Source: Oegoconia quadripuncta | Taxonomy: Eukaryota > Arthropoda > Insecta > Lepidoptera > Autostichidae | Length of the DNA stretch: 64,000 nt | Assembly: GCA_949316235.1 (NCBI GenBank) | Contig: OX438744.1 | Coordinates: 38,808,778-38,872,777 of the forward strand | Direction of reading: 5' to 3' | Shown here: positions 19,816 to 29,476 of the stretch, piece by piece | Layout: each line of letters starts with the position of its first letter | Numbering within the stretch: the stretch's first letter is position 1 | Position numbers and translations under genes: made by a program | The notes under the pieces: model-generated | Told to the model about the DNA's origin: nothing | Database searches by the model: none | What the model saw: the letters and a program-made list of their open reading frames with translations, nothing else

Positions 19816-20309
19816 AAAAAAAAAACTCTTATTTCACTTAATATTATAACTCATTCGGTATAACTATCGCCCAGGATTGCACTAAAAATTATTAACCATT
19901 GCAAATAGGAATTTCAATTTTGTTTAGTTTCAAGACAACATTTTAACTTAACAAATGACAGACAAAAGAGACTAGGAATAACGTCTTACTTCCTATAATC
20001 AAATAACAATTTCATTCACAAAAGAACCGCCATCAATAAATCAACCGATTTTCAACCTTACCCCTATTTAATAACACCAGACAATTCGACTCTACAATTT
20101 CTCCAACAGAACTGTTACCTTTTACAACAGCTGATCGTGAGGGTGGTTTTAAGTTTTTGTGTCTCTGTCGTTTCTAATAAGTCGGAAGGGGAGATGGCGT
20201 AACGGAAAACCTAGGTAACACCTGCTGTGAACTCGGGTCAGTTGAGGTTTGTTGACCTCACTTATCTGTCACTTGTAGTACCCTGATTGTACGTATTCCC
20301 ATTTCATAT
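19816..20309. other. unassigned sequence
   Basis: 20135-20290 is GC-richer (GAGATGGCGTAACGGAAAAC, AACACCTGCTGTGAAC). No gene or known repeat. Confidence 0.3.
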
Positions 20310-20405
20310 ATGATTCCATACTCGCATTAATTAGGTACTGTTAGTTACGTACTATTCTATTTAATTTGTATAAATTTAAATATAGGTATATATTAATTAG
20401 AAAAA
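20310..20405 (+). mobile_element. LINE 3' UTR fragment
   Basis: CATACTCGCATTAATTAGG, TTAGTTACGTACTATTCTAT and AATTTAAATATAGGTATATA match the 3' UTR after the LINE coding end at 44.2 kb. Confidence 0.55.
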
Positions 20406-20501
20406 AAATGAGTATTCTTAGATTATCACATTCAATCTGAATTGGCAAGAATGAGTAATTAAAATGTATAATAAAAATTTTTAAAAATAACCAGACCAAA
20501 T

Positions 20502-20690
20502 GTAAACTATTTCTTATTATTTAAGCCAATTCTATTTCTCTTACGTAATATACCCAATTTCTTTCTTAAAAAAGTCATCCGGTATAAGTAGGTATATTTA
20601 TTTTATTATTATATTTACGAAATTGTATGACAATGAAATATTATTAATCCTTATAAATTTTGTTTTACGCAAACGTATACAAAACAAACG
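20502..20690 (-). repeat. right arm of the large inverted pair
   Basis: Reverse match of 19078-19265, separated from it by about 1.24 kb that includes SINE-A, repeat-H and a LINE tail. Confidence 0.7.
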
Positions 20691-20694
20691 TTTT

Positions 20695-20765
20695 TTTCTT
20701 TAATTGGTACGGAACCCTAATAAAGCGAGACACGACTCGCATTTGGCCGGTTTTTAAACTTAAAA
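20695..20765 (-). repeat. GGTTCCGTACC-type dispersed repeat
   Basis: The minus strand reads ACCGGCCAAATGCGAGTCGT and then AGGGTTCCGTACC, a block I recognise as common in lepidopteran DNA. Confidence 0.45.
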
Positions 20766-21261
20766 GCAATACCTAACTTAACAATAAGTTAGAGTACAAC
20801 CTTATAAAGACGTCAAGCAGACAGTTCTGGCCGTGGGCTAGGTCCAGACCGCAACCTAGATTGTCTAGATTATATGCTAGACTTAAGTAAACATCGAGTC
20901 CTAAGGCAGGGACTTTCTTTTGTCTATTATAAAGAAAGATTGTAAGGGGGTGTTCTCATGGGGCCATAAAATAATACAATATTTAAATTGTTTCACTCAT
21001 ACGTGTGTTTCCGTGCTTCTTAGAGATTTTATTAAGAGGGTTCATCCCTCACAGTTATCCACAAACTTTCAAATCCAAATTTTTTTAAATGAATGAACCG
21101 ATTCTAATAAAACTTTATAACCATAATGCAAGTACAAAGATCTAAAAAGTAAGTAGAGAATATTTTCGAACAAGTTTCGAACTACTGAATTAGACCGATT
21201 TTAAATTATCTATAGTAACAGAAAAAATGCAATATTGTTCTTTTAATTTATCATGGAAATA
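20766..21261. other. unassigned sequence
   Basis: No gene or recognised repeat seen. Confidence 0.35.
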
Positions 21262-21353
21262 TATACCCTAAGCGGCATTCGAACCCGTGACCTTTTATAT
21301 ACAACACATGTAGTGGTAATCAGTTTATAACCACTACACCAAACTGGGTCGTC
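21262..21353 (-). repeat. SINE-B head only
   Basis: The minus strand reads GACGACCCAGTTTGGTGTAG and box B GGTTCGAATGCCGCTTAGGG. The body is missing. Confidence 0.55.
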
Positions 21354-21360
21354 ATAACAT

Positions 21361-21432
21361 TTACCTCAAGCGGGATTTGAATCCGGAGCCCATTGGTTTC
21401 TAAAGCAGGGCACTACCAACTATCAAACTCAA
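21361..21432 (-). repeat. second tRNA-like head
   Basis: The minus strand has GATAGTTGGTAGTGCCCTGC and box B CGGATTCAAATCCCGCTTGA. It does not match the other SINE heads here closely and is too mutated to call as a tRNA gene. Confidence 0.35.
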
Positions 21433-21439
21433 CATTATT

Positions 21440-21680
21440 ATTATTTTATGCACAACGGTTTTGTACTTGACCTGTGATGTTAAGTGAAGATGACAACAGC
21501 CGGAACACAACAATGCTGCTTGGCGGCAGGTTTAAATAAGATGGTGGTAGCCAGGCGGATATTGAAAATGCCCTACCACCAACCAAACCGAGTACTTAAA
21601 CATGCACCCCGCTGGGGATCGAACCCGCGACCTCCGATTCGCAAACCCAATGTTGTTTACGCTGGGCCACGGAGGCGGTT
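21440..21680 (-). repeat. SINE-A, complete ends, internally deleted
   Basis: The minus strand has head CCGCCTCCGTGGCCCAGCGT, box B GGTTCGATCCCCAGCGGGG, and the tail. About 90 bases in the second half are missing. Confidence 0.75.
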
Positions 21681-21824
21681 AGGCAGTATATGATAGTGTA
21701 ATCTAGTACAGAATAAATATTATGATAAGTTGCGTAATTTGGGCTGTTTGGTTCTGACGCCTTTGCCTGTCTATAATTTAAAATACTGAGCAGGCCATTT
21801 TCAACTACTTCGTGACACGTGTGT

Positions 21825-21996
21825 ATTGCCGCTTTTTGGCGCGAACTTAACGAGCAATGTTGCATTATTGTTTTTATTTCTTGAAATTTGTACATTCTGA
21901 GATTAGACGTTTAATAACGGCATTATTGTACGGCAAAAGTCAGTGATGGTGTACAAGTGAAGGGAAATGTAAATTAAAGTATGTGAAGAAGCTTTC
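21825..21996 (+). repeat. repeat-H copy 4, 3'-truncated
   Basis: CTTTTTGGCGCGAACTTAAC, GTGATGGTGTACAAGTGAAG and AAGCTTTCGGGTTC are present. The match stops where a reversed SINE-A head begins; the junction sits in GGGTTCG, which both elements contain. Confidence 0.5.
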
Positions 21997-22047
21997 GGGT
22001 TCGACCTCCGATTCGTAAATCCATGTTGTTTACATTGAGCCACGGAA
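21995..22047 (-). repeat. SINE-A head scrap
   Basis: The reverse complement gives TCCGTGGCTCAATGTAAACA and CGGAGGTCGAACCC. Confidence 0.55.
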
Positions 22048-22289
22048 CCACGGATGTGATTATGAATGCACCTTTAGTGAGGTAAACTTTCTCAATAAGC
22101 GGCTATATTCTCCAGGCTCTCATAACGGGAGGGAGGACTAAACCTAACAGTCCCCTGATTGCATCGATATAACTAAGTAATATTACTTTACCTACTATAT
22201 ACGAGCATTATTGTTGAAGACACGGAGCTCCTATTCCAGTATCTTGTGGCCTGCGACTTCTTTAGCGTAAAAAAATTTGCTTAATACAA

Positions 22290-22537
22290 TCGTCACGACC
22301 TTTATCCCAAATGGGGTGGTCAGAGATATCCCAAACAATAGTGTTTGGGTGTTCCAAACATTGAAAGGTTAATGATTGAAACAACATCCACCATTCACCT
22401 TACGAAATATACAGAAATGCACCCGTGACCGGGGGTGAGCCCATCGCCGTTGAAATGTGCAAAACTATTGATGTTTTTTAGTGGAAAGTCCCTTAGTCGC
22501 CTTTTACTACACCCACGGGAAGAGACGGGCTGATTCT
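22290..22537 (-). repeat. repeat-N copy 3
   Basis: CCCAAATGGGGTGGTCAGAG, GTGAGCCCATCGCCGTTG and CACCCACGGGAAGAGACGGG match the other copies. Confidence 0.6.
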
Positions 22538-22694
22538 GTGCACTGGTTGGAGCACAAACCACCAACCAAATTTCCTTCAAATATCCGTCCAGCCGTTTAC
22601 ATACATACTTTCGCATTTACAATGTTAGGTGAATTAAACACCAACGAAGAACGACAGCTGTGGTATCGGGCCACGCATTACTGAGATATGTGTC

Positions 22695-23188
22695 CAACCG
22701 CCTCCGTGGCTCAATGTAAACAACATAGGGTTTATGAATCGGAGGTCGTGGGTTCGATCCCCAGCGGGGTACATGTTTAGCACTCGGTTTGGTTGGTGAT
22801 AGGGCATTTTAAATGTACGCCTGGCTAGCTACCAACATCTTATCTAAATCTGCCGCCAAACAGCAATGTTAATAGTATTGTCAGATGTCAGAGATAATAT
22901 TAGATAAGAAGAGAGAAGAGCCAGTTTCATAAATATTTGGATTTCCGGGTCAGTAAGCTTCCACCTTCGGCCTCATCAAAATCAAAATCAAAAATATTTT
23001 ATTCAATGTAGGATAGGACACAAAAATATCACTTATTGAAAGTCAACATGTTATTTTTTTTTAAACTACATCGCTTCATAAGGTGCTATGGTTGGGGAGA
23101 GTAAGCGACAAGAAACAAACATCTTCACTTAACATCAGGTGTGATTGAGGTGAAGTGCTAACCCGTTGTGCATAAAGAAAAAAAAAAC
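22695..23188 (+). repeat. SINE-A interrupted by a LINE tail
   Basis: Head, box B GGTTCGATCCCCAGCGGGGT and body run to CCTCATC at 22977. The tail CTTCACTTAACATCAGGTGT resumes at 23121 and ends in an A run. Confidence 0.75.
22978..23119 (-). mobile_element. LINE 3' end inside SINE-A
   Basis: On the minus strand it ends TTGAATAAAATATTTTTGAT followed by TTTGAT repeats. It is flanked by CATC (22974-22977 and 23120-23123), a likely target duplication. Confidence 0.6.
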
Positions 23189-23465
23189 AACTTTGTCTGG
23201 AAAATACCGTCAAACACGCAACACCCGTCGTTTTTCCTCTAGGGTTCAAATGATCTTGAAGACAATCAGATTCAGCACACAGTCTAAGGGTCAAGTTGCA
23301 CGGAAGTGGTTGTGGTCGGACGGTACACCTGTCGAGGACCTAATGAGCCGAGATTGACTCCATTATGACCACATTTAGATACAAAATAGGTTTAGGGGAT
23401 TTCCTGTTCAATTGGATTTGTTTTTTAGTGGTTTTGCATCTAGTTGCTTATAATTTCAGCTGCTG
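23189..23465. other. unassigned sequence
   Basis: No gene or recognised repeat seen. Confidence 0.35.
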
Positions 23466-24034
23466 GTTTTGCCCGACTGCCCAAGGAAGGAGGGTAATGT
23501 TTTTCGAGCGTATGTATGTACCTATGTCCGTTCTTTTGGCGCATTAAGGCCGGTATTAATAAATCAATCTCAATAGAAGTCTTGAGGCTGTACCAACCAA
23601 GATGCGTCTTAAGCAGTCGACGCTATCTCATGCTCCGTGCTAATTTATAAACCAATCTCGAGGTCTACTCAGCTGAGATCACTTCTCAATTATTCACCTC
23701 AGCGGCGAATGAATGATAGTCTTGAGTTTCGTTTATTAATACGCGCACCTCTCAAATGAGTACTGCTTGAGTATGCACGTGCTTTTCAGGTCTCAAGTTA
23801 GGGTTTATTAATCAACACGTTTACTTGAGACCGGTCACAAGACTGTTCTCAATATTGAGAATGGTTTATTAAATACGGGCCTAAATATCCTAAACAGTGA
23901 CCCATTTCGAATTGTATGGTGTCGTTAGTTTCGTCTTGGTACTCGGAGTGTCATAGGTAATTTATGGTAAAAAATCCAACATGGCGTCTGCAAGACACAA
24001 AATATTCTATCGGGTTTTGTGGTTTTTAAATATT
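23466..24034 (+). repeat. repeat-F split by a MITE
   Basis: The left piece GCCCGACTGCCCAAGGAAGG to TTTTGGCGCATTAA and the right piece AATTGTATGGTGTCGTTAG to TAAAAAATCCAACATGGCGT make one repeat-F when joined. Other copies are at 46.07, 51.07 and 59.15 kb. Confidence 0.6.
23548..23881. mobile_element. MITE-P copy 1 (PIF/Harbinger-like)
   Basis: 334 bp with inverted ends (GGCCGGTATTAATAAATCAA and its complement ending TTATTAAATACGGGCC) and TAA on both sides (23545-23547 and 23882-23884). A 3-bp TAA duplication with GG-starting ends fits the PIF/Harbinger superfamily. It carries no transposase. The second copy, in the opposite orientation, is at 35540-35881. Confidence 0.8.
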
Positions 24035-24137
24035 TAAACAGTTATTTACAAACTTTCATTTAGTTTGCAATGTTCGTATGTAAGTAAGTCGTCGGTTTCA
24101 AAATTTGAAAGCATTTTTCAAGCACTTGCTAGTATCT

Positions 24138-24415
24138 CATTATTTATTTTTTTTATATCCTTGGACATACACACAATACTATCTAGTTTCACAGTAAACA
24201 ACTATAGGCTTGTGTTGTAGATACCAGATGGTTGATATACTACATAAATACATATGTTTTTTTGTAAATAAATACTTATTATAAATGAAAACATCTATAA
24301 CTCGGGTACACATGGTCGTATTCATCATACAAACATATGCCCCTAGCGGGATTCGAACCCGCGACCATTTGGTATAGTGGTCAGAGTTGCTAACCACTAC
24401 ACCAAACAGGTCGTC
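24138..24415 (-). repeat. SINE-B, full length
   Basis: The minus strand has GACGACCTGTTTGGTGTAGT, box B GGTTCGAATCCCGCTAGGGG and a body ending near TGTGTATGTCCAAGGATAT. The 152-codon frame across it is an accident. Confidence 0.8.
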
Positions 24416-25067
24416 ACTGATTGAGCTGAAATTTACCACATTTATGTAATTTCGGTGACAATGCAATATTATGATACTATCGAGCTGATCTGATGATGGA
24501 GCCGGGATATATGGATTGGAACTCCTTAATGGTAAATAGAAGGATAGTCGAATTTGGGCCAATTTGTTTTGTTGCCATGAGCACTTTCCATTACACATGA
24601 TAACGAGGGTGTGAAGATGAAGCCAGAAGATTGCCACTGGAACCTCTTGATGGAGTAAAGTAAACTGGGTGATGAAGTCTTGTTCAACGGAATATGACTG
24701 AACCGAAATCGCTACAATTTATCGTAGATTCATCTCACAATGATCGAACCAACCGAATAATAGGTAGGCCGGTAGATTTCTAGCTTTTTTACAATTCAAA
24801 TAAAATCATTAAAAATAACAATCGTAATCACAGTTCAATACTGTATTTTCTAGATCCGAGTGGTCGCAATTTCAATCGAGTACTAGTGACGTGCCGCAGA
24901 ATATCAATATCGATAAAAATAAATTCATCATTACCTTACATATACCACTGCTAAGGAACAGGCTTGGAAAAGGAACTCTGTTCCCTAGCAGACCGTGGTC
25001 ATCTGCCAGTCAATGCTTTTAACTGCCCTCGTGATGACAACAAAATCCCTATCTCGTTAAAAACGAA
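24416..25067. other. unassigned sequence
   Basis: No gene seen. TGATCTGATGATGG at 24485 resembles part of repeat-G at 60.18 kb. Just before 25068 there may be more decayed LINE coding sequence. Confidence 0.3.
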
Positions 25068-25163
25068 GTAAACCCCTACAAATTTAAATCGTTGCTCAAG
25101 GAATACTTAATAAATAAATGATACTACTCGCTTCAAGAGTTCCTAGACGATAAAGAAATATAA
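25068..25163 (+). pseudogene. LINE C-terminal stub
   Basis: It reads VNPYKFKSLLKEYLINK, a stop, then YYSLQEFLDDKEI and a stop at 25161-25163. The layout is the same as other jockey/CR1-like reverse-transcriptase ends here, where the internal stop replaces a Cys or Ala. Confidence 0.6.
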
Positions 25164-25351
25164 ATAATTTATATATTATTTATTACTTATATATATAAAT
25201 TTAAAATGTATTATAAATTTAAAATTGTTGCATTTTGACTGCCCTTAAGGTCCTGGAAGGAAAACGTCGAATTTTAAATAACCCTGTATAACAAATCAAT
25301 AAAATTGCTCAAAAAATCCTATCTATAATTTATTTAATATTTTATACAAAT

Positions 25352-25582
25352 AATAAATAAATATATAAATACTCTAGCGCCATCTAGCTCCACATTAAGC
25401 AACTAGGCTTGTATTATGGATACCGTCGGTTGATATACACAAATACATTTTTTTGTAAATAAATACATTTATATAAATGAAAAACATCCATAACTCGGGT
25501 ACATAGGTCAGTATTTATCGTACAAATATATGCCAAAATCTGACCTTTTGGCTTAGCAGTCAGCGTTACTACACCAAACAGG
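25352..25582 (-). repeat. SINE-B, diverged
   Basis: It has the TAGCGCCATCTAGCTCCACA and GTAAATAAATACATTT blocks in the usual order. Box B is largely lost. Confidence 0.65.
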
Positions 25583-25723
25583 TAAAATAACTATAAATAC
25601 AAACTGTCACCAAATAACTCCGTTACACCATTATAAAGTGAGTTATTAAAATTTTATCGATAAAATTGCCTACACATCCCTAGTCCTAACCACAGAATTA
25701 CAGGTTTGTTTACCATCAAGCCG

Positions 25724-25975
25724 CTACTGATCTGACCAATTTAAACAAATCGTCTCTACATCGAATGAAAAATTGACTACACTATCATATAATTCCACAA
25801 TGCTACCGTCAATGGTTTGTGGTACATTATTATCAATCTCAAATTCCCACCCACGCGACGGGAATGAGTCTGCCATATTTATAAATGGGAACCTCGAAAT
25901 ATAGAAGTCGGTTCGGATGACACCAAGAGCTAGATTTACGCAATATTTAGATTCAAAGTATGCGGATTTTACCAT
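25724..25975 (-). CDS. uncharacterised 83-codon open frame
   Basis: I do not recognise this frame. It reads without low-complexity bias (for example RTDFYISRFPFINMADSF and SRGWEFEIDNNVPQTIDG) and matches none of the repeat families here. Its start at 25975 lies 7 bases from the 3' end of a SINE-D, so the upstream part may have been lost. It could be an exon or a relic of an element's accessory protein. No signal peptide or membrane segment is evident. It may also be chance. Confidence 0.25.
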   Translation of the reverse strand: MVKSAYFESKYCVNLALGVIRTDFYISRFPFINMADSFPSRGWEFEIDNNVPQTIDGSIVELYDSVVNFSFDVETICLNWSDQ

Positions 25976-25982
25976 ACTTTAT

Positions 25983-26260
25983 CTAGGGATATAGGACTTC
26001 CCTCCTACATGAGGGAGTATGGGCTGTAGTCCACCACGCTGGCCCAATGCGGGTTAGGGACTTCACATGCCTTAGAATTTTTATTTCTCAGGCATACAGG
26101 TTTCCTTATGTTTTCCTTCACCGTATAGGACCAGTCGGATAAATGCACATAAGTGATTAAATTAAATTTAAAAACTCATTGGTATATGGTCTGCCTGGGA
26201 ATCGAACCCGGACCTCCCAAATTGGGAGACGCGTCTTAATCTCTGAGTCACCGACGCTCA
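25983..26260 (-). repeat. SINE-D, full length
   Basis: The minus strand has AGCGTCGGTGACTCAGAGAT, box B GGTTCGATTCCCAGGCAGAC, a middle TTTAATTTAATCACTTATG, GCCAGCGTGGTGGACTAC and the end ATATCCCTAGAT. This copy shows the whole family layout. Confidence 0.8.
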
Positions 26261-26984
26261 CTCGGACATACTGACTGATAAATAAATGCAATGAGTCCTT
26301 TTATTAATTCCAGTAGATTGAAATTGGCATTCAACAAATTATATAATGTTATTATTTATTTAAATGGAAATCACACAGTATATAATTACATTAATAACTA
26401 CGAGTATATAACACACAGTATATAACTACGAGTTTTTAAGAGGGAATGTAAGAAATGGCACTTACATAAACAGAAGTCTGCGTGCATCTGGTCCTTCAAA
26501 ATATAAAAATGTACTAGTTATATAATTAATTAGTTGGTGCAGGATTTGTCAGTGTACTCGTATTTCTCTGCCAGTATGATATGTTATGCCTGTGTATGCC
26601 TAAATAGGTACTTATCAAATTCACAGAATTTTATAATGATCATCTCGCACTTTAATCATTTTCGCCTTATTTTATTATTTTAATTTTCAATAGAGGATAG
26701 CATTGGTATCTTAGCAGGGTATATTGTTCACTTTGTCCCATTCCAAAATTGAAACTATTTGTACTTTATTATGCTAATAATATTAATTTTTTAATTTTTT
26801 TAGTTCTAGTGGGCGATTTTCTGATCGCTTAGTAAGGTAGTTCAAAGTGGCTCGAAAGATGGCGCTAACAGATGGGGCCTCTTATTTCTTACATTTTAAT
26901 TTAATTTCTCCGTTGTCCAGAAAAAACTTAAAAACAAAAATATATGTAAAAAAAAAAATCGTTAGCCATTGGATAGTCGCCCAT
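26261..26984. other. unassigned AT-rich sequence
   Basis: No gene seen. A small local duplication (ACACAGTATATAA..ACTACGAGT) occurs near 26375-26430. Confidence 0.35.
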
Positions 26985-27165
26985 ACAGTCTTTGGTGGCA
27001 GCAACTACTCTACAGGGGGGGGGCACTGAAAATCAGCAACACTGCTGAGTCCCCACCCATTCATCACAATACTGTGGTTCTCGATTCTATGTATGCTTGT
27101 GTTTTTTTCTTTTTGTGATGAATAAATACCTTTTATTTTATTTATTTATTTATTTATTTATTAAT
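26985..27165 (+). mobile_element. LINE 3' tail with TTTA repeat
   Basis: GTGGCAGCAACTACTCTACA, GCTGAGTCCCCACCCA and TTTTGTGATGAATAAATACC, followed by a TTTA run. It is the same family as the tail at 8.3 kb. Confidence 0.55.
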
Positions 27166-27400
27166 AAACATCTCTTAAAATTTTGTAAGCCAAATTTATG
27201 GATATTTCTAATTTACAATTTAAATATTAACGGGTACTCAGCTAACTTTCACAGTATAAAAGACAACAAAAGAAATCATTCCTAAAATTAGTGAAATGAA
27301 AAACAAGCTATAAGTTAAGGCAGAATGTGGTGAGAGTATAATAATCAACTACTTTTGAGACCTACATAGCCTCCGAATTTTAAGTTTTTCCGTATTTCTG

Positions 27401-27652
27401 AATGTTTAAGTACTCGGTTTGGTTGGTGGTAGGGCATTTTAAATGTGCATGTAATAAAAGGGCATGCCCGCATGGCTAGCTACCACCATCTTACCTAAAT
27501 CTGCCGCCAAGCAGCAATGTTAATAGCAGTGTTAGCCCGTCCCCCAAATGTGTTGGGGATTCCGGGTCAGTACGCTTCCGCATTCGACCTCATCTTCACT
27601 TAATATCATGTGTGATTGAGGTCAAGTACCAACCCGTTATGCATAAAAAAAA
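27401..27652 (+). repeat. SINE-A without head
   Basis: Body and tail are in good order. It has a small insertion at 27446-27468 containing the palindrome GGGCATGCCC. The first 80 bases, including box B, are missing. Confidence 0.75.
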
Positions 27653-28239
27653 CATAGTCTCCGAATGTACCTCGACCACGCACGGTAATAATAAAATAGA
27701 AATTTTGTAAAAATAAACTATAATAATACTTCAGATACATTGCGATTTAAAAATGATTACGAAATTGATTGCGAATTAAAATCATTTCCTTTAAATAGGC
27801 AATTACTGAAAAGCCGTGAAATATATTGTTAGTGGGATAAAGATGTCAAGCTGAGAAGAGAAAGGTATAATATAAAATAGCTGATACGATTTCAAAAAAC
27901 TTCAAAATTATTTCACAATGAAATAAAGATAAAAAGTGTGACCAAGCTATGCGCAAAGAAATTCTCTAGCGACATTTAAAAAATTATATCGATTTTTTTA
28001 AACCAATAATGGACTCAATCGCACTTGTGCTTAGTCAAATAAAGCTTGTAATACCCTTTTTTTGTATAAATAATTTTGTATAGTAAGTAAAGCAACCTGG
28101 TGTGTGCAAGTGTGCCATGATATATATCATCATTAATTAGTGGAAACTGTTTTGGCTTATGTGTTGTGTTTTTGCTACATACAAATTGTATCAATATTAG
28201 CTGTTTGTTTCCCAGAAATAAAAACAATAAAATAAATAA
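27653..28239. other. unassigned AT-rich sequence
   Basis: No gene or recognised repeat seen. Confidence 0.35.
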
Positions 28240-28436
28240 GTATGGTTGATTGGAAGAAATCTAATACACTGAGCTATGACCCATTTGTCCTGCTGCCGCA
28301 CATACATGCGTTAGTGTTACAATATTATGTTATTGTCGTTGATGTGTTACCTTATCTGTGTATCAATATGTATAAGCTAAATGTATGTATGTGATTGTGG
28401 AAACAAATAAAGGCTTTATCTATCTATCTATCTAAA
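28240..28436 (+). mobile_element. LINE 3' end with TATC tail
   Basis: The sequence ends GGAAACAAATAAAGGCTTTA followed by four TATC units, a typical non-LTR tail. The coding part is absent. Confidence 0.45.
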
Positions 28437-28474
28437 TCCCTCTATGGGTTAAGCCTGCCGTTATACTCAAATTC

Positions 28475-28545
28475 GGTATCAATGTAAAATTAATATATTG
28501 CCTTTTTGTACAATAAAGCGTTTACACAAACAAACAATAAATAAA
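28475..28545 (+). mobile_element. short LINE tail with CAAA repeat
   Basis: TTGCCTTTTTGTACAATAAA and then ACAAACAAAC match the tail at 34.01 kb. Confidence 0.5.
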
Positions 28546-28561
28546 ATAAGTTTAAGAACCA

Positions 28562-28735
28562 AAAACCCCGACAGCATATTTTGCATTTCGCGGGCGCTAT
28601 GTTGGATTTTTTACCATAAAATACCATGCACTCTGAAATCGGTCAAGCCTGTTAGGCTACAGGAGGTAACATACAAATCTACATACATACACTCTAAAAG
28701 CATTAATCTCCTTTCTTGGACAGTCGGGTAAAACG
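28562..28735 (-). repeat. repeat-F copy, minus strand
   Basis: The minus strand runs TTACCCGACTGTCCAAGAAA, GTAGCCTAACAGGCTTGACC, GGTAAAAAATCCAACATAGC and ends TCGGGGTTTTTGG. Confidence 0.6.
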
Positions 28736-28890
28736 CAATTCAAATTTCTATGGTTTTAGTAGGAATTAAAATCCCCTAAGCAACAACCAAAAACCCAACG
28801 GTAGATCTATAATACTGATCAATACATTTACTCATTGTAACGTCTTCACTTCACCGGATGTACCGCCATGCTCGACCGCTCCAAATTCAA
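28736..28890. other. unassigned sequence
   Basis: No gene or recognised repeat seen. Confidence 0.3.
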
Positions 28891-28985
28891 AACGGAGCTT
28901 CCGGCGTGACGTCACAGCCGCCATTTTGTCGTCTGCGCCCGCGCATTGTGGGAAATGGGAGCGAGCAAAATGGATTTCCCGTAGG
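28891..28985. promoter_or_regulatory. promoter-like motif cluster
   Basis: In about 90 bases there are CTTCCGG (ETS-like, 28898), TGACGTCA (full CRE/ATF palindrome, 28907-28914), GCCGCCATTTTG (YY1/Pho consensus, 28917-28928), GCGCCCGCGCA (NRF1-like) and TTGTGGGAAATGG. The block is GC- and CpG-rich in AT-rich DNA. This mix is typical of TATA-less promoters in other animals. No start site or open frame confirms it, and the gene it would serve is not visible. Confidence 0.35.
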
Positions 28986-29184
28986 GAAGGATGTTGTTTG
29001 GACAGTTACGACTTTTTGTTGAGTTTTTAGTGCTTTCTCTGTCGTAATGAGATAGAGTAGTTACCAATGACTGAAGTTCTCAAGTTTTCTTAAAAAAGTT
29101 AATGATGGTGTATACAGTCGGCCACAAGTCAAGCGCAACTGCCAGTAAAGCCTGAACTCCCGTACGCTTGTCGACTATCCTCGT

Positions 29185-29455
29185 TTAGGGTGTATCTCGA
29201 GTGATCGAATCGGCAATGAAGATATCTGTAAACGAACGTAATTTCTGACACAGCCCAGCGGATTAGTGAGTTGAAATGACAGTGGACGGGCATATAACTC
29301 AAAGAATTGATGTCCCCCGACATTAAAGTTATCACGTGCAGACCCGCTCCGGCACGTACCGCGTATAGAGCATTCACATGGTGGATGGACGACCCATGAT
29401 GAAGGTCGCGGGAGTCGCTGGAAACAGGTCAAATCCAGGACGCTCACTACGTAAG
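29185..29455 (+). pseudogene. LINE-RTE reverse-transcriptase C-terminal relic
   Basis: Several frames together read SSDRIGNEDICKRT, DTAQRISELK, QWTGI and then WMDDP, KVAG. In order, these are landmarks of an RTE-type LINE reverse-transcriptase end (RDRIRNEDIR, QRI..LK, QWAGHI, TDDL.KVAG). Frameshifts and stops show it is dead. A SINE-A lies directly downstream. Confidence 0.55.
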
Positions 29456-29476
29456 TGAATTCGATATGTACCTATT

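Noticed and set aside
24179..24637. 152-codon open frame on the minus strand
   Set aside because: More than half lies in a full-length SINE-B, including its box B; chance frame.
28891..29060. Promoter cluster as part of the RTE relic that follows
   Set aside because: The RTE motifs start only at about 29185 and are C-terminal, so a LINE promoter, which would lie at the 5' end, does not explain the cluster.
29440..29470. GTAAGTGAA as a splice donor of a host exon
   Set aside because: The sequence before it is a decayed LINE-RTE end (WMDDP..KVAG), so the donor match is most likely chance.
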